DNA of 64,000 nucleotides from Telopea speciosissima. Its lineage: Eukaryota; Streptophyta; Magnoliopsida; Proteales; Proteaceae. The stretch's first letter is position 1; each line of letters starts with the position of its first letter. The notes beneath the pieces are model-generated. The model was given only the letters and a program-made list of their open reading frames with translations, was not told the DNA's origin and did not search any database. The translations under genes were made by a program, and so were the position numbers. The stretch is taken from NCBI RefSeq assembly GCF_018873765.1, contig NC_057925.1:17557568-17621567 (forward strand), written 5' to 3'. Below, piece after piece: positions 22,304 to 33,800 of the stretch.

Positions 22304-23100
22304 CATGGCACCCACGTGTAGAGGTGACCACACAACTCCAGTTGAAACGATCAATTCTAAAGAGGAGATTCGACAACTTTGCCAACAAGTTACATATGAT
22401 CGATTCACCATTCAAGTTGACTTTAGCAAACCTCCGATATTCGACAAGTACTCAGACAAGAATGCTGATGAACACGATAGTTTTGAAAGGCTTGAACTAC
22501 ACTTTCTTGTGGAAGTGGAATAAAAGTTCTACCCGCAACATGGCATGGTAGCAGCGCTTCTATCGATCAATGACAACACCATACTGACTGAGATGAAGGT
22601 AGCTTACCCCAAGGTATATTGATCCGGTAGTCCACCCATTATGTGTTCTCTTACAATCTTAACGTCCTTTGCTACTCCAAAACATTCCACAATCATTGTA
22701 AAACTCTTGGAGGAATGGTGGAAATATTTGATCGGTGAGATGAACCTTCAAATCGTCTGTAGTTGTGGTCCTAAGAATACCTATTGGAGTTACCATGATG
22801 GCATATGGTCTCTGGCAATAACATGCATCAAGAATGGTAGGTTGCAGACTGCCAACAGATTTTCTGTGTTTTCTAGTTGCAAAAAAAAAAAAAAATGGAA
22901 TTAAAGATTGCATGGGTTAACATTATTGGAGGATTTGTCGTTGCATCATCAGCCACGTATGTGGAAGGAACATTGGTGCAGGGGAAACTAGAAATTCTGA
23001 ATTCTCCTTCTATTTTTAAAATGTTTGCAAGGTACACTCAGAAGAAGGATTTAAAATATTCGTCAGTTTCGGCTTGCACTTCAGCATTCAAAGAGTGTTT
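22304..23100 (+). pseudogene. Internal region of unit 2, left part
   Basis: From ATG 22304 the frame reads through RGDHTTPVETINSKEE, QLCQQVTYDRFTIQVDFSK and FDKYSDKNADEHDSF to a stop near 22523. It is slightly better preserved than unit 1. A short second frame (22877-23185) holds KIAWVNIIGGFVVASSATY. Function unknown; likely a truncated gag. Confidence 0.6.
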
Positions 23101-23117
23101 AATGTTACTTGCAGATT

Positions 23118-24546
23118 TTTTTTTTAATAGCTCAATCGATAAAAAATCATATATCATCATCTATAGGGAGAGGGAAAGTTTCTAACTACACCTTTGGAGG
23201 GGGAACGTTATTTTCAACAAAAGTTAGCGAGGATGAACTATATTCTAGTAAGAATATAAACTGAAAAAAGGAGTCCACAGGTTAGGATAGTAAAGAATAT
23301 AAAACACTTCAGGTTATTTCATATAAAGCTGCTGCTATCTCTCCCTGGATCAATTCTAACCATATGTCAGTTGAAGCTGCCCCTCTCCCTGGATCAATTC
23401 TAATAATATGTCAGTTGGTGATGCCTCTCTTCTAATCGACATTAATAGGGCCAATCAGCTCATTTACTAGTAGCATCAGATTTGGGCATATCCCTTCCAG
23501 CTCCTCTTCAACAGCAGCAAACCCCTCGCTGTAATGAACCACCATATGGCGATAGAGTTTTATCAAATCTGCTTATTTATGTAATGGAGCATAACCTTGA
23601 TTTGCCATTACAGAGGCATACGTAGGGGTATTAGGAACCATGTTATACCATCATGGTGGAATGAAAGGTTTTAATGTCTGGTTCATCGTGACCCAACCTC
23701 CATCAATACCTTTTAATTTCTCAAACGACCGTTTCCAAAATTTGCTCATTTGTGTCCCATTCCACAAAGATGGATGTGACTCATACAAATGTTGTACTTC
23801 AGTATTTGTCAAAGTTTTTATAAGATTCTGAAAAAAAATTGACTGTGTGAGTTGAGAGTCTAAACCCACAACATTCTTCAAATGTTCAGCTCTGGTGAGC
23901 AGTGAATCTAAATTCAGAACTGCTAAATCTTGAATTCGACTAAGTTTTGCTCTCCCTGATTCAAAGAATACCACAACATCCAAGATTTTACGAATACTGA
24001 AAGCAGTTCCAATCGCCACCATGGCGTGTAAAAAATCCAACACAAATTCTTGTACCTTTTGTGTTGGATAGACTGTACTTGTTGATGAACTAAAACTTTT
24101 GATAAAAGATTTAAAATTTGTTGCCGGTGGATATATTAATAGTCTTCCATTCTCAAGATTTCCTAAAATCTCCAATAAATGTCTCTGAGCTGAATTAGAA
24201 ATGAAATTGGTATAATCCTTGTTGGATGGCCAAGAGTTAGCATATGTGTTGCCCGCTGTCTTGTTAAAGACATCCACTAAGCAAACTGATTCCATATCAT
24301 GCAACTTCAAGATCACCTTCGAAAGAGGAACTCCGTATTCAGTAATTGTTACACTAGAAAGGAGAGGACGGGCTATATTCAAGGGAACTCTCATTTGTTC
24401 GTTGTCGAGGTATGTACCTCTACGTTGGCTACTCACAGATTCAAGAAGAACCAAGATCAGGAATGTGTGCCTCTACGCTGGCGCTGTTGCTCACAGATTC
24501 GAGAAGAAATTGAAGAGACGACTCCCTTCGACGAAGAGTCCCCTAT
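23118..24546 (-). mobile_element. Retrocopy (poly(A)-tailed insertion) inside unit 2
   Basis: About 1.43 kb absent from unit 1. It is flanked by the repeat AATGYTACTTGCAGATT (17 bp, one mismatch; 23101-23117 and 24547-24563). Its left end is a short poly(T), i.e. poly(A) on the minus strand. A 12-17 bp TSD with an A tail is the signature of LINE-driven retroposition of an mRNA. The insert carries a long minus-strand frame. A small tandem duplication lies near its 3' end (CTCTCCCTGGATCAATTCTA, twice at about 23340-23410) and another near its 5' end (about 24415-24520). Confidence 0.8.
23432..24454 (-). pseudogene. Unrecognised retroposed ORF, broken; possible RNA-virus-derived sequence
   Basis: The frame is open from about 24454 to 23654, stops at a TGA (23651-23653), continues with coding character, meets a TAA (23573-23575) and ends at 23432. 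It has about 340 codons in all. There is no clear ATG at the 5' end. The translation is helix-rich, with no signal peptide, membrane segment, zinc motif or transposase motif, and I recognise no plant domain. Near the C-terminus it has ELEGICPNLMLLVNELIGPI. An intronless, retroposed, undocumented ORF could be a processed pseudogene of a lineage-specific gene. It could also be an endogenous copy of a non-retroviral RNA virus protein such as a nucleocapsid; plants are known to carry these. I could not decide between them. Confidence 0.45.
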
Positions 24547-24563
24547 AATGCTACTTGCAGATT

Positions 24564-25223
24564 CAATTAGCATATATAGTGTTATTACAAGAGTCGTTAT
24601 GGAGAAAATCATGGGAGGATATATCGTAAAGGAGGAGAGTTACATGAAAAAGAAGGAAAAGGATGCAGAGAATTTGGATTCGTTTTGTCTTACTTAGCAC
24701 TAGCAGATTGCAATACAAAGTCATAAGGTTTTGAAGTTGGCAGATTCAGTTGCCGTTTTTGTAGGATTTGTAGGATTCGTAATAGGAAAGTTAAAGAATA
24801 TTAGTGCTCTTATAAACTTTGATATGATACAACAACATAATAGTGAAGATTTTATAAGTAATGACATGGTACAACAGCACCAACCATTGGCCACGTACGT
24901 TGACTACTTATTCTTAGTTATGAGCATTAGTATGTTGTATGACGATGTATGGTGCACAGGATACACGCTCCATTGGGTTGACACTTCTGAAGCATATGAT
25001 GATCCATGTTTTATAATTTCTACTCTGTTATGTCAATTTTAATTTCAATGAGTCGTAAATTTCATCAACCATTCAGATTTGATCACTTTGTGCTATAACA
25101 CTATCATCAATAAATTAAACGTGAGAAAATAGATTCTTTTTCGTCTAATGTCCGATTTGATTGCGAAAGGTGCCAAAATGATTCCTAAAACTCGAGGACG
25201 AGTTTTCTTTCACTTGGGAAGTT
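24564..25223 (+). pseudogene. Internal region of unit 2, right part
   Basis: Resumes the unit-1 sequence after the retrocopy. A frame at 24731-25042 holds DMVQQHQPLATYVDYLFLVM, matching 21454-21600 in unit 1, then KTRGRVFFHLGSLMQA before LTR 3. Unknown product; broken. Confidence 0.6.
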
Positions 25224-25678
25224 TGATGCAGGCCCATAATTGCATCTTATTATTTATTTTGACGTATGATTAACTGTTTAATGTAATTGGGGATAGTTTT
25301 AAGATTTTTAATTATTTTAGATTTTTATTTGGTTGATGGGTCAGCCCAAGCCCATAAGAAAGTAGGTCTAGGATTTTTATGGTTGCTTTTAATCTCAACC
25401 ATAGGAATTTAATTTGATGGGTGGTTGAGATTGATTAGGGTTTTATTAGTGTTTCTTTTTCTTTAAATATGTAAGGTCTATGCCCATTTTAGAAGTTGAA
25501 TATTGAATTGAATTTTGGAGTTTCTCGTTTTGAAGTCTTGAAGAACTTCTCCCCTTTCCAAACCTTAAAGAGTTTGAAGACAGGCCTAGAAGAGCTTGTA
25601 TCGTGCCGGTTGAGCACACCCCGCCCTCTATCGTTCCTTGAAGAGTATGGTAGTTGGATTCACGTTTTTGAGTCTGCA
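25224..25678 (+). repeat. LTR 3 of tandem array
   Basis: Starts TGATGCAGGCCC and ends TCTGCA. It lacks about 20 bp around the CATGAATAATTT segment seen in LTR 1 and LTR 2. Confidence 0.85.
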
Positions 25679-26216
25679 TTACTAACATATACTCAAGTCA
25701 TGTGTATTCCTATCAATTCGTAATGAATCATGGCATCATGAGAGATAGCCCACTAACGCAGTACCCTCCCACTATCTATGTCCATTTCCTATCCAATAGA
25801 AGATAGTGTAGATCGTATGATAGTGAGATCCTCACAACGTCCTATTGGTTTTATTATGGGGACTTCATTACCTACCTTTACATTCATCATCAATAGGGGG
25901 TCATGAACAAAGATCTACCGGTTAAAATCTATCCATATCACATGCTTTAAAAATAGAGGGTAAACGATCGCGCACAAAATATATTATCATATATTGAAAT
26001 TGCAACACATAAACTGTAGTTATGAGATGGTAGGTTTAGTGAGAATAGTAACATATTATTACTCTCACTAAATTAAAGACTATTTAATTAAATTTAATGT
26101 AAAAAAACATGCATCTAATGCATCAAGTGATGCATATATTTAGTGTTTACTTCGTCCTTTAGCATCTCCATGTTTTATCCTTGGCATTTCCATACTCCTT
26201 CCTATCTCATTCCATC
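25679..26216. other. No gene seen
   Basis: AT-rich sequence with no coding frame or repeat that I recognise. Confidence 0.6.
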
Positions 26217-26221
26217 ATCGT

Positions 26222-26597
26222 TGTTGGAGAATCCAATGTCCACCCAGACCTCGGCTCGGGCGAAGGGCTGCGCACTGGCTGATTTACAATAAGGAAATAA
26301 AATTGCATCTTCCCTCGCAAGGCGTCTTTTGGGGGATTGACAAGCACTTGATTCTACAATTGGTATCAGAGAAGGTGGTCGCGAGTTCGAGTCTCCTCGC
26401 GTGCAATATACTGCAGAGCGAACTGTACTTGCGAGTGGTCCCTAAGCGTGTGTTGGGAGGGATTATTGGATAATCCAACGCCCGCCCAGACCCCGACTCG
26501 GACGAAGCGCGCATTGGCTGGTTTGCAATAAAAAAATAAAATTGCACCTTCCCTCGCAAGGCATCTTTTGGGAGCTTGGTAAGCGCTTGATCCTACA
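26222..26597 (+). mobile_element. TRIM (terminal-repeat retrotransposon in miniature)
   Basis: 376 bp in total, with LTRs at 26222-26358 (137 bp) and 26464-26597 (134 bp). The TSD ATCGT is exact at 26217-26221 and 26598-26602. The primer site TGGTATCAGAGA is at 26361. A GGGAGGG purine tract precedes the second LTR. The 105-bp interior has no ORF but contains GAGTTCGAGTCTCC, close to a tRNA B-box. It depends on other elements for movement. Confidence 0.9.
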
Positions 26598-26602
26598 ATC
26601 GT

Positions 26603-28673
26603 ATAGTGGCCTCAATCTTTCTTTAAGATCTTCAATTCTTCATCGGTTGAATGTACTTAAAGTAAATAAAATTACAGCCTAGCTAGTTTTCTATACACTT
26701 TCCTTGGGGAAGAAACCCCTTTGGCAAAAACAACCCACCATTGATTGCCCAAAGGGTGGAGCATATAATTTTATCAAAAAGAATTGGGGAGGGGGGAGAT
26801 AGAGAGATAGAGAGATAGAGGACCACAACGCACATCACATCCATCACATGAATAATTAAATGTTACCATTCACATAGGTATATATTTAAATTCATTCCCA
26901 TAACTACTTATTTTTTTTGGGAATATTCCCATAACCACTTTACTATTAAATATTAGGGTTTTTCCAAAGTCCATGATCAATCTGATAATAACACATCTTA
27001 TGTGTATTGTTTGTGTGCATTATGTATGTACATCAAATGCACATAAGGTATAATAATACACAACCATGCAACTCATGTATGTGCTATGATCATACATCTT
27101 ATGCATATATTTAAAACATTCAACAACAACCATCATCAATATGAAGTCCCCAGTATATTTCTATAATTTTAACACTTTAAAATTTGGGTGTATTAAAGAT
27201 TGGGTAAAGGGATCCAAGCCTTTACCCACCTTTAACCTCCTATTAGGGCAAGACAAAAATTTTCAAAATATATATTATTTTGGAACCTTGGTATTGTTCA
27301 TCCGATGAGCAGTAATTTTTTTTTGTTAAATTGAAATATATATATAAGAAAAAACTCCATTAACCATTAATGGATGAACATGGATGACCCTATAAGATCA
27401 AACCCTCTTTGAATTCAAATGAATAATCATGGTTCTGATGCAAATTATTGGAAACTACCTAATTGCGCAACGGATTTGGGTTGGGTAAAGATCTTTTTAT
27501 TCGGATTCAAAAGAGGAAGAAATAATTTCATAAGGGAAAAACCATGGTTACCTTAGAGTCACAAATGTAACTCCTCCTATAGATATTAGGTCTTCCACAC
27601 TTGAGCAAAGTTGGAAATTGATCTTGTTCAAATCTTTGTACCTCGCTATCAATTCTTGCAATGTAGGGAAGAAGCTAAATCACCAAAAACTTTTAGATTT
27701 CAAAAACCCAAAAACAATCTTGCTCAAACCACACAAAGAGAGACGGAGAGAAGAGAGTTCATAGGAGGTGGGAGAGGAGCAGCCAAAAACATGGGCTGCT
27801 TCTCCCATCCTCTCTGTTTATATTTTAGAAACCTAATGGGGTTACTAATTTCCTTCTAATTTGGTCTCTTTAACCAATAATGCATTTTGGTGAGATTTTA
27901 CCTTGTTTCCTACTGCAACTCCAATTTGCTGCTAAAGAGGGCATAGAATCTGAAAGGGATACAATCTCTTTAATTATGGCCAATGAAATATTCTTCTAAT
28001 ATCTCTAGCCATAATAAAAAAGATAATTAACCATAATTAAATTTCCCATAAAATGCCAAGTGTGTTGTAAACTCTACCAATTGCACACAATCCCCTCCAC
28101 TTTCCTAATACCCCTTAATGAATTATAGGACATGTACTTTAATGCTACCAATCCCCAATCCATTATGTAAGTAGATTGAGAGAACATGTGATTGTGATCG
28201 GACGACCGTAAAACTTTAAAATTAAAATTTAATATAACATATATTAATTTTATATTGAAAATAAATTTACAAAAAATTTTGAATAAACATTGGATCCAGA
28301 TTTCTGTTCGACCAATCACCAACTTTCTCTCTCTTGGATATTTCCCATAAATGGCTAGTGGATTCCATGTTGAGCATCCTCTTTGTTTACAATGCAGGAC
28401 CATGAATCCAATGTACCGGTTTATAGTCCTAATAGACATCAACCATTGGCTTGCCAAAATCCGTGATGCCACACTGCAACAAATAGAATTTCTCTGGTCA
28501 AAGGGTCATCGAGTGGCGGATAAGTATATCACTCTCACAACTTGTAGCACTACATGTGATATACATACCAGATTCATTTCTATACATGTTCTCGACGTGT
28601 ACCCACATCCATGCACTGAAATCACCATTTCTTGTGACATGCGATATGGTGACCATATAAATGGATGTCTAGT
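26603..28673. other. Intergenic, no supported gene
   Basis: Contains a GATAGA microsatellite near 26796-26820 and AT-rich stretches. Frames at 27611-27859 and 28351-28788 have no recognisable domain. I see no gene. Confidence 0.55.
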
Positions 28674-28683
28674 CCCGTCCCCA

Positions 28684-29049
28684 TGGAAAGAAAACTTGGT
28701 CGAAACATATCGAAACCATCGAGATATCTTGGTTTCGCTGGTTTTCGAGACGAGATGGAGGGTTATTTTAAAAAGTACCAAGTTTTGACTCGGTATCGAC
28801 AGTTTTGACCATGTTTCGACCATATTTCGATTGAAACATGGTTGAACCACCTTGAACCAGGCCTATATAATACCTCATCTCGATCGAGAAAGGCATATCT
28901 CCACTTGGTTTCAACAGAACCCCCTCCAACCAAGGTTTTCCCATGAATGGGAAAACGTACCAGGTTTTGACCTGGTTTCGGTTGGTTTCGACCAAATCTC
29001 AGTTTCAGCCAGGTTAAAACCTGGTCGAAACCTGAGTTCTTGATCCTTG
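28684..29049. mobile_element. MULE-like non-autonomous element, 366 bp
   Basis: Flanked by an exact 10-bp duplication CCCGTCCCCA at 28674-28683 and 29050-29059. The interior is built of GGTTTCGACC / GGTCGAAACC words in both orientations. On the minus strand it begins AAGGATCAAGAACTC, which resembles the start of the next element. A TSD of 9-10 bp suits Mutator-like elements. No transposase. Confidence 0.75.
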
Positions 29050-29473
29050 CCCGTCCCCAGTCAAGACCTATTTTAGGGTAAGACCTATGGAACACGCTTA
29101 TAAACCCAAATTAAATAAAAATATACAAAAATTAAATTCATTAATTTAATAAACCGGGTTTGATGGACACACACTTCCATCCAAGGTTCTAAAACTCGAT
29201 TTTTGACTAGATTTTGACCAGCCAGAAACCGAGTTCGCCTCGGTTTCAACCATATCTCGGTCGAAACCTGGGACTTTCTCTAGGCTAACCTGAACCTTGG
29301 TTTCGAGGCCTAAAAGTTATTTTTTTTGCCTTGACTCTTGTTGTGCTGCCTATTTTTGACATTTTAAACCCAATCTATGCATTTGTTTCACATAGAGAAC
29401 ACTAAAAATATTACTTGTGATTTTGATCCAAGTTTGATATTGTATACCGTTCTTGGACATGGTATCGAATAAA

Positions 29474-29619
29474 GTTTGACCAGAACATAACTCCTTCAAT
29501 ATAAATGAGATTTAAGTAATCTTGGATTTGTTAGAAAGCTTTGTTTTGATAGCTTTTCAACAAGTCCAAGATTGCTTAAATCTGATTTATATTGAAGGAG
29601 TTAGGTACCGGTCAAACTT
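29474..29619. repeat. Hairpin with ~60-bp arms
   Basis: The arm GTTTGACC...AACTCCTTCAATATAAAT (from 29474) is complementary to ATTTATATTGAAGGAGTT...GGTCAAAC (to 29619), closing near AGAAAGCTTTG. It lies inside the 1045-bp element. Confidence 0.85.
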
Positions 29620-29915
29620 AATTTGGTGTGCTCGAATGCTGCCAAAATCGTTCTGAATGAAAATATTTTTTTGAAAATCAAAACAAATGAATATTTTATC
29701 ATACTTTTGGTTTTTAACAATGTTTTACCATATTAAGATTTATGGAACTTTTAGATTTGAGCAAAACCCCAGCATTAGAAAGTTGAAAATTGCACTTACC
29801 GTCGAAAATCCAGTTTTCGTTCTTGAACTGGGGGTTGAATTTTTTTCCTTTTGGAATTTAATTTTTTAACTATTTTATTGGATTAAAACAGGGGGTATTT
29901 TCTTATTTATAAATA

Positions 29916-29965
29916 ATATCTTAAGTAAATGAAATACAAATGTATTTCATTTACTTAAAGGATAT
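29916..29965. repeat. Near-perfect palindrome
   Basis: AAGTAAATGAAATAC and GTATTTCATTTACTT with a loop of four bases. Confidence 0.9.
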
Positions 29966-30306
29966 TAGACATAACTGTCTGTCCTAGTTTCTGGCTTGGT
30001 TTCTGGCAGTTTCTGGAATTAATACTTGTCTATTTTAGTTTCGAGCCAAGTTTCCCCTAGTTTCGATGGGCATATGTGTTGAAACCACCAAAATATGGTC
30101 GAAACCAATTGAAACCATCGAAACCTGGTCGAATCTAGGGATTTTATAAAATCCCCCTTCAACTTGTCTCGAAAACCTGCGAAACTAAGTTAACTTAGTG
30201 GTTTCGATAGGTTTCGGTCGGGTTTTTCTTCCATCCTTCCAATACTTCAGTGGGTGATTGAAGATATCCACCACCAGCTTGACCCTATTTTCCGATATGA
30301 TTGAAT

Positions 30307-30309
<3 letters not shown>

Positions 30310-30347
<38 letters not shown>
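30310..30347. repeat. TC microsatellite
   Basis: About eighteen uninterrupted TC units. Confidence 0.95.
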
Positions 30348-30349
<2 letters not shown>

Positions 30350-30639
30350 CCCTTCTCAATAGTTTATTTCATGATAGCTCTCATATTATAGACGAATCGG
30401 TAATTGATGCTCAAGGAAGACCCAAATATAGGGTGCCTAGATGTCTTTAATTTTTATTTTTTTTTGGAGTTTGGAGTTTCTTGTTGATACTGTCTTGTGT
30501 TTGTATTAGGTTGGGAATGCTAGTCGTTATCCATTATATGTCCTCAATTTTTTTGTAGGGAGAGAGTTAGACATGCCGCTGACTTTCCTGTAGATAGCAG
30601 ATGTGCTCAATGGAGAGGGTGGGATGGGGAGGGCAGGGG

Positions 30640-30812
30640 GTCATTTCAAGGGAGCTCGGATGAGGTCCAATGACATGTACAGTCCTTGGGACCTAACCCG
30701 AGCTCATTTGAAATCATTGTGCTCCACAGGTTGGCTCAAGATTCCAAATGATCTCGGATCAGGTCCCAAGTATGGTACATGTCATTGGACCTGATCCAAA
30801 CTCATTTCAAGG
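30640..30812. repeat. Foldback element with nested palindromes
   Basis: The arm from about 30642 to 30716 is complementary to about 30747-30810 with few mismatches; both share GGTCCAATGACATGTAC. Each arm is itself partly palindromic (CATTTCAAG...GAGGTCC against GGGACCT...CATTTGAAAT), so the whole folds in a four-part structure. No ORF. Confidence 0.8.
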
Positions 30813-30819
30813 GGGTGGG

Positions 30820-33800
30820 AGAGAGATAGATTGAGGCTGGGCACAATGCCGACGTGCCTAGCCTTTACCCAATACAATCTGATCCTTTAGCCAAAAAAAA
30901 AACAAAAAAATCTCACTTGTTAATAAGTATGATTCCATAATACCTTCCATCCCTTGGGAATTTTACCAAAAATAATGCCAACTTCCAATTCATGTTAGTC
31001 GTCAAATAAATGATCCCTATTCCTTAACTCCCCTTAAGGCAATTTCCATGGCACCTCAGTCCAATGCATGTCATTTATGCTTCCTTTAAATTTTAGTTAA
31101 AATTATGATCCTGATCCCTCTTATAGGGTGGGGGATCACTGCTAGGCTGCATGACCCCTTTATCAATACGGGAGCCAGTGAGAGCGTGCTCAAAACATCA
31201 ACAAGAGTGGAATTTTCACATTTCATGGGGGTGGAGCGGTCATTTTGCCCCCTCCTATGTTTGGGCACAGGTGCCACATAGCCTTGGTAGGGATCTTTTT
31301 CCCATGTATATCATCATCATGATCAAGCTCCTAATATTTTAGCATACCAATAAGCAGTGATCACATGCACTGAATACCCTTTTAGTCCATTAGGAAATCT
31401 TCAACTACCTACTCTCTTGTTCTATGTAGGAATATTGAACTACCACCACCACTAGAAAGTGGGGTCCCCACAGAGGGAGGGGACAAGGGGGAATAATAGG
31501 GTGTCAAGTATCCGATGGGGAAGAGTCAAACAAGAGACCTCTCCCAGGACTTAGGCCAGCACTCAACTGCAATTAACAGCCACCACCACACCAAGAGGCG
31601 CTCTCTACTCAATTACACTTAGACAACCCACATCATGTTATACTTGTAGAGTAGCTATCTTCTCAACTTTTTTTATTTGTGGGCTTTTCAAAAGCCCAAT
31701 TTCTTGTAATCCATGCTACGGAGAGAAATCCACCATTCATCAGATATGTTTGTGATATATATAATCTTGGTTGGTTAATCCATGAAGGCACCAACCACTC
31801 GAAATTTTATAGAGATGTTATTACCTTGATAAGATGAATGTGAAATATATATTAGTAGGTGGTTGCTAAGGACATGCATTTGTTATGAGCAAATTCTACC
31901 CAAACTCATCATGTATTATTGGCATGGTATTTGTTTTTATTACTCATTGTCCTTAAATATCTATCAGACATTTTTTTTTCTTTAGTTTTCCCTTCTTCAC
32001 CGGGAGGAGAATTAATTATGATGATGAACGTCAAATGATAAGACTAAGACATTGGAGTAAACCAATTATAGGAATTTATTTAGTAAGTGTATATTTGCGA
32101 TAAGACCTTTTAGATTATTTACTTTCTAAAATTACTCAATGGCATCTTATTTTTTTTATATTTCCAAGGCTGAGCTGACATCTTCATGCTACAAGAGAAA
32201 TTGTGACAAGCTACCACAAAGATGGACTCATAAAAGGTTTCATATCCTATCTGATGGAAATGGAGTTATTAACCTTTTTAGGCTAAATTAAAACCAATCT
32301 CTTGTTGATTATGACACTAGTTTTATTGTTTTTCACTGCTATAAACTTTGTGAAAAATTTGAGTTTCTTAGTTTTGCTTTGATTTCCAGAAAATTTTCTA
32401 AATCCTGCCCATTTTATAGCAATCGATGCCTTAAATAGGGTTTCATTTTCTCTGTTTGATGTTTTCTTTCCTTGGCTATGGGATGCTCTTAGGACCATGC
32501 ACCCAAATTAAGGACAAGAAGACTATCACAAAGCCTGGGACAAAATAAAAAACCAAGTAACAATCTAATTGGCTTATTGCCCAATGCTGTTCCACAAAGA
32601 AGCCATGGTCCCACCCTACTTGAACCAAGTGGGCCTGATCCATGATATATTCCTCATTTCCTCAAACCAACGGGTGTAGGAACTACTGGGGAGTCAGGCG
32701 CAGGAAAGAAGGCCCACAATCCCTAGACCAATCCCTTGAAAAAGCCCAAATCCAAGCCCTCCTTTTCTCTTCAAATAGATTCTTTGCCTTGACATTTACC
32801 TTTTTAAATTCTTGATATTTAGATTTAACTAAATATTAAGGCCCATTAATATGGTCACTGCCCTTGTTGACTCCTCACTCTAATTTGGAACAGAACTGAC
32901 CATTCAAAAAGCAATTTTTTTTGGTAGAAATTCAAAAAGAAACTAATATGTCAAATTAACATGTGATGAAATTGCACAAAAATTTAACCTATGACTTTAA
33001 TATGTCATAAATATATGTCCACTTAATCTGAGTTCTACTAAATTGTCATATTTTCAGCAAAAAAAAAAAAAACATATGGTAGCTTTATTCAATGTGCTAA
33101 ATGGTTAAATTTTAGTTTTTGTAAGGGAAAATCATTATGACCTCCTGAGGTTTGTCCTAAATACAGAGCTAACCCTTGTGTTTCTAAATTATACAGCCGC
33201 ACCCCCTAAGTTGACGGTGTTAAATAATACAATTTAATTAAAATTTCTATTTTTCTTTTCCATCCGTTCTTTTTATTTGATCCCATAATTTTCCTCTTCC
33301 AAAATGAGTGGTACTAAAAGCTTCTAAATTCCTTCCATTGTGTAAGCAGTTTAAGCAAGAACTGTCTCAAACTGAAACAGTACAGAATAAGCAAGTGGCC
33401 TCAAAATGCCTCTGAGAGTGCTAGGAGTATCAATACAAAAAGGTGCAATCTTTGTCCCAAAGTGCCATTACAAAAACTTTAAAAATTAACAGTAATTTAG
33501 TTGTTGTTTTGATTCCAGTTTAAATATGATTTGTTTCAGTTTTTGTTTGTAGCTTACAGCAGAGTTATGTCAGAGTCATGTTTCCTATCCCAATTAGGAG
33601 TGCTATTTTGTTTCTTTTAAAGCATCATAGGAGCCAAGGCTCAGACTCATGATTTATGCAATTGCAGAAGAAGTTTGCTCTGCAATATAGCAGAGACAAT
33701 CAGGATTGAGAAACCATTACAAAAAGAGGGATTCTGATCTGGATGGAAGGGTGGGAAACTTGGGATTCTTTTGCTGTTCATGCTCTGTTTTCCATGCAAA

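Larger units (their letters stand above)
19829..25678 (+). mobile_element. Tandem LTR array: LTR-internal-LTR-internal-LTR
   Basis: Three LTRs (19829-20288, 21794-22270, 25224-25678) and two homologous internal regions. Internal 1 is about 1505 bp. Internal 2 is about 2953 bp, of which about 1446 bp is a later insertion, leaving about 1507 bp. Each internal begins with a tRNA-primer site and a short gag-like start. This structure is expected from unequal recombination between LTRs of one element family. No pol domains are present, so it is non-autonomous. The outer flanks show no matching TSD. Confidence 0.85.
29183..30227. mobile_element. MULE-like non-autonomous element, 1045 bp
   Basis: Flanked by an exact 9-bp duplication CTTCCATCC at 29174-29182 and 30228-30236. 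It starts AAGGTTCTAAAACTCG and ends with GGTTTCGGTCGGGTTTTT, with GTTTCGACC-type words at both ends. The middle holds two long hairpins (29474-29619 and 29916-29965). It is likely the same family as the 366-bp neighbour in the opposite orientation. Confidence 0.75.

Noticed and set aside
23651..24454. Calling the retroposed ORF a definite viral nucleocapsid or a functional gene
   Set aside because: No diagnostic motif can be read by eye, there are two in-frame stops and no clear ATG. It is left as unrecognised with two hypotheses.
27611..28788. Several 80-145 codon frames between the TRIM and the MULE-like elements
   Set aside because: No recognisable motifs; overlapping frames on both strands suggest chance openness.
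31130..31300. MITE with GATCACTGCTAGGC / AGGGATC ends
   Set aside because: The end complementarity is poor and no TSD was found; mentioned only as a possibility.
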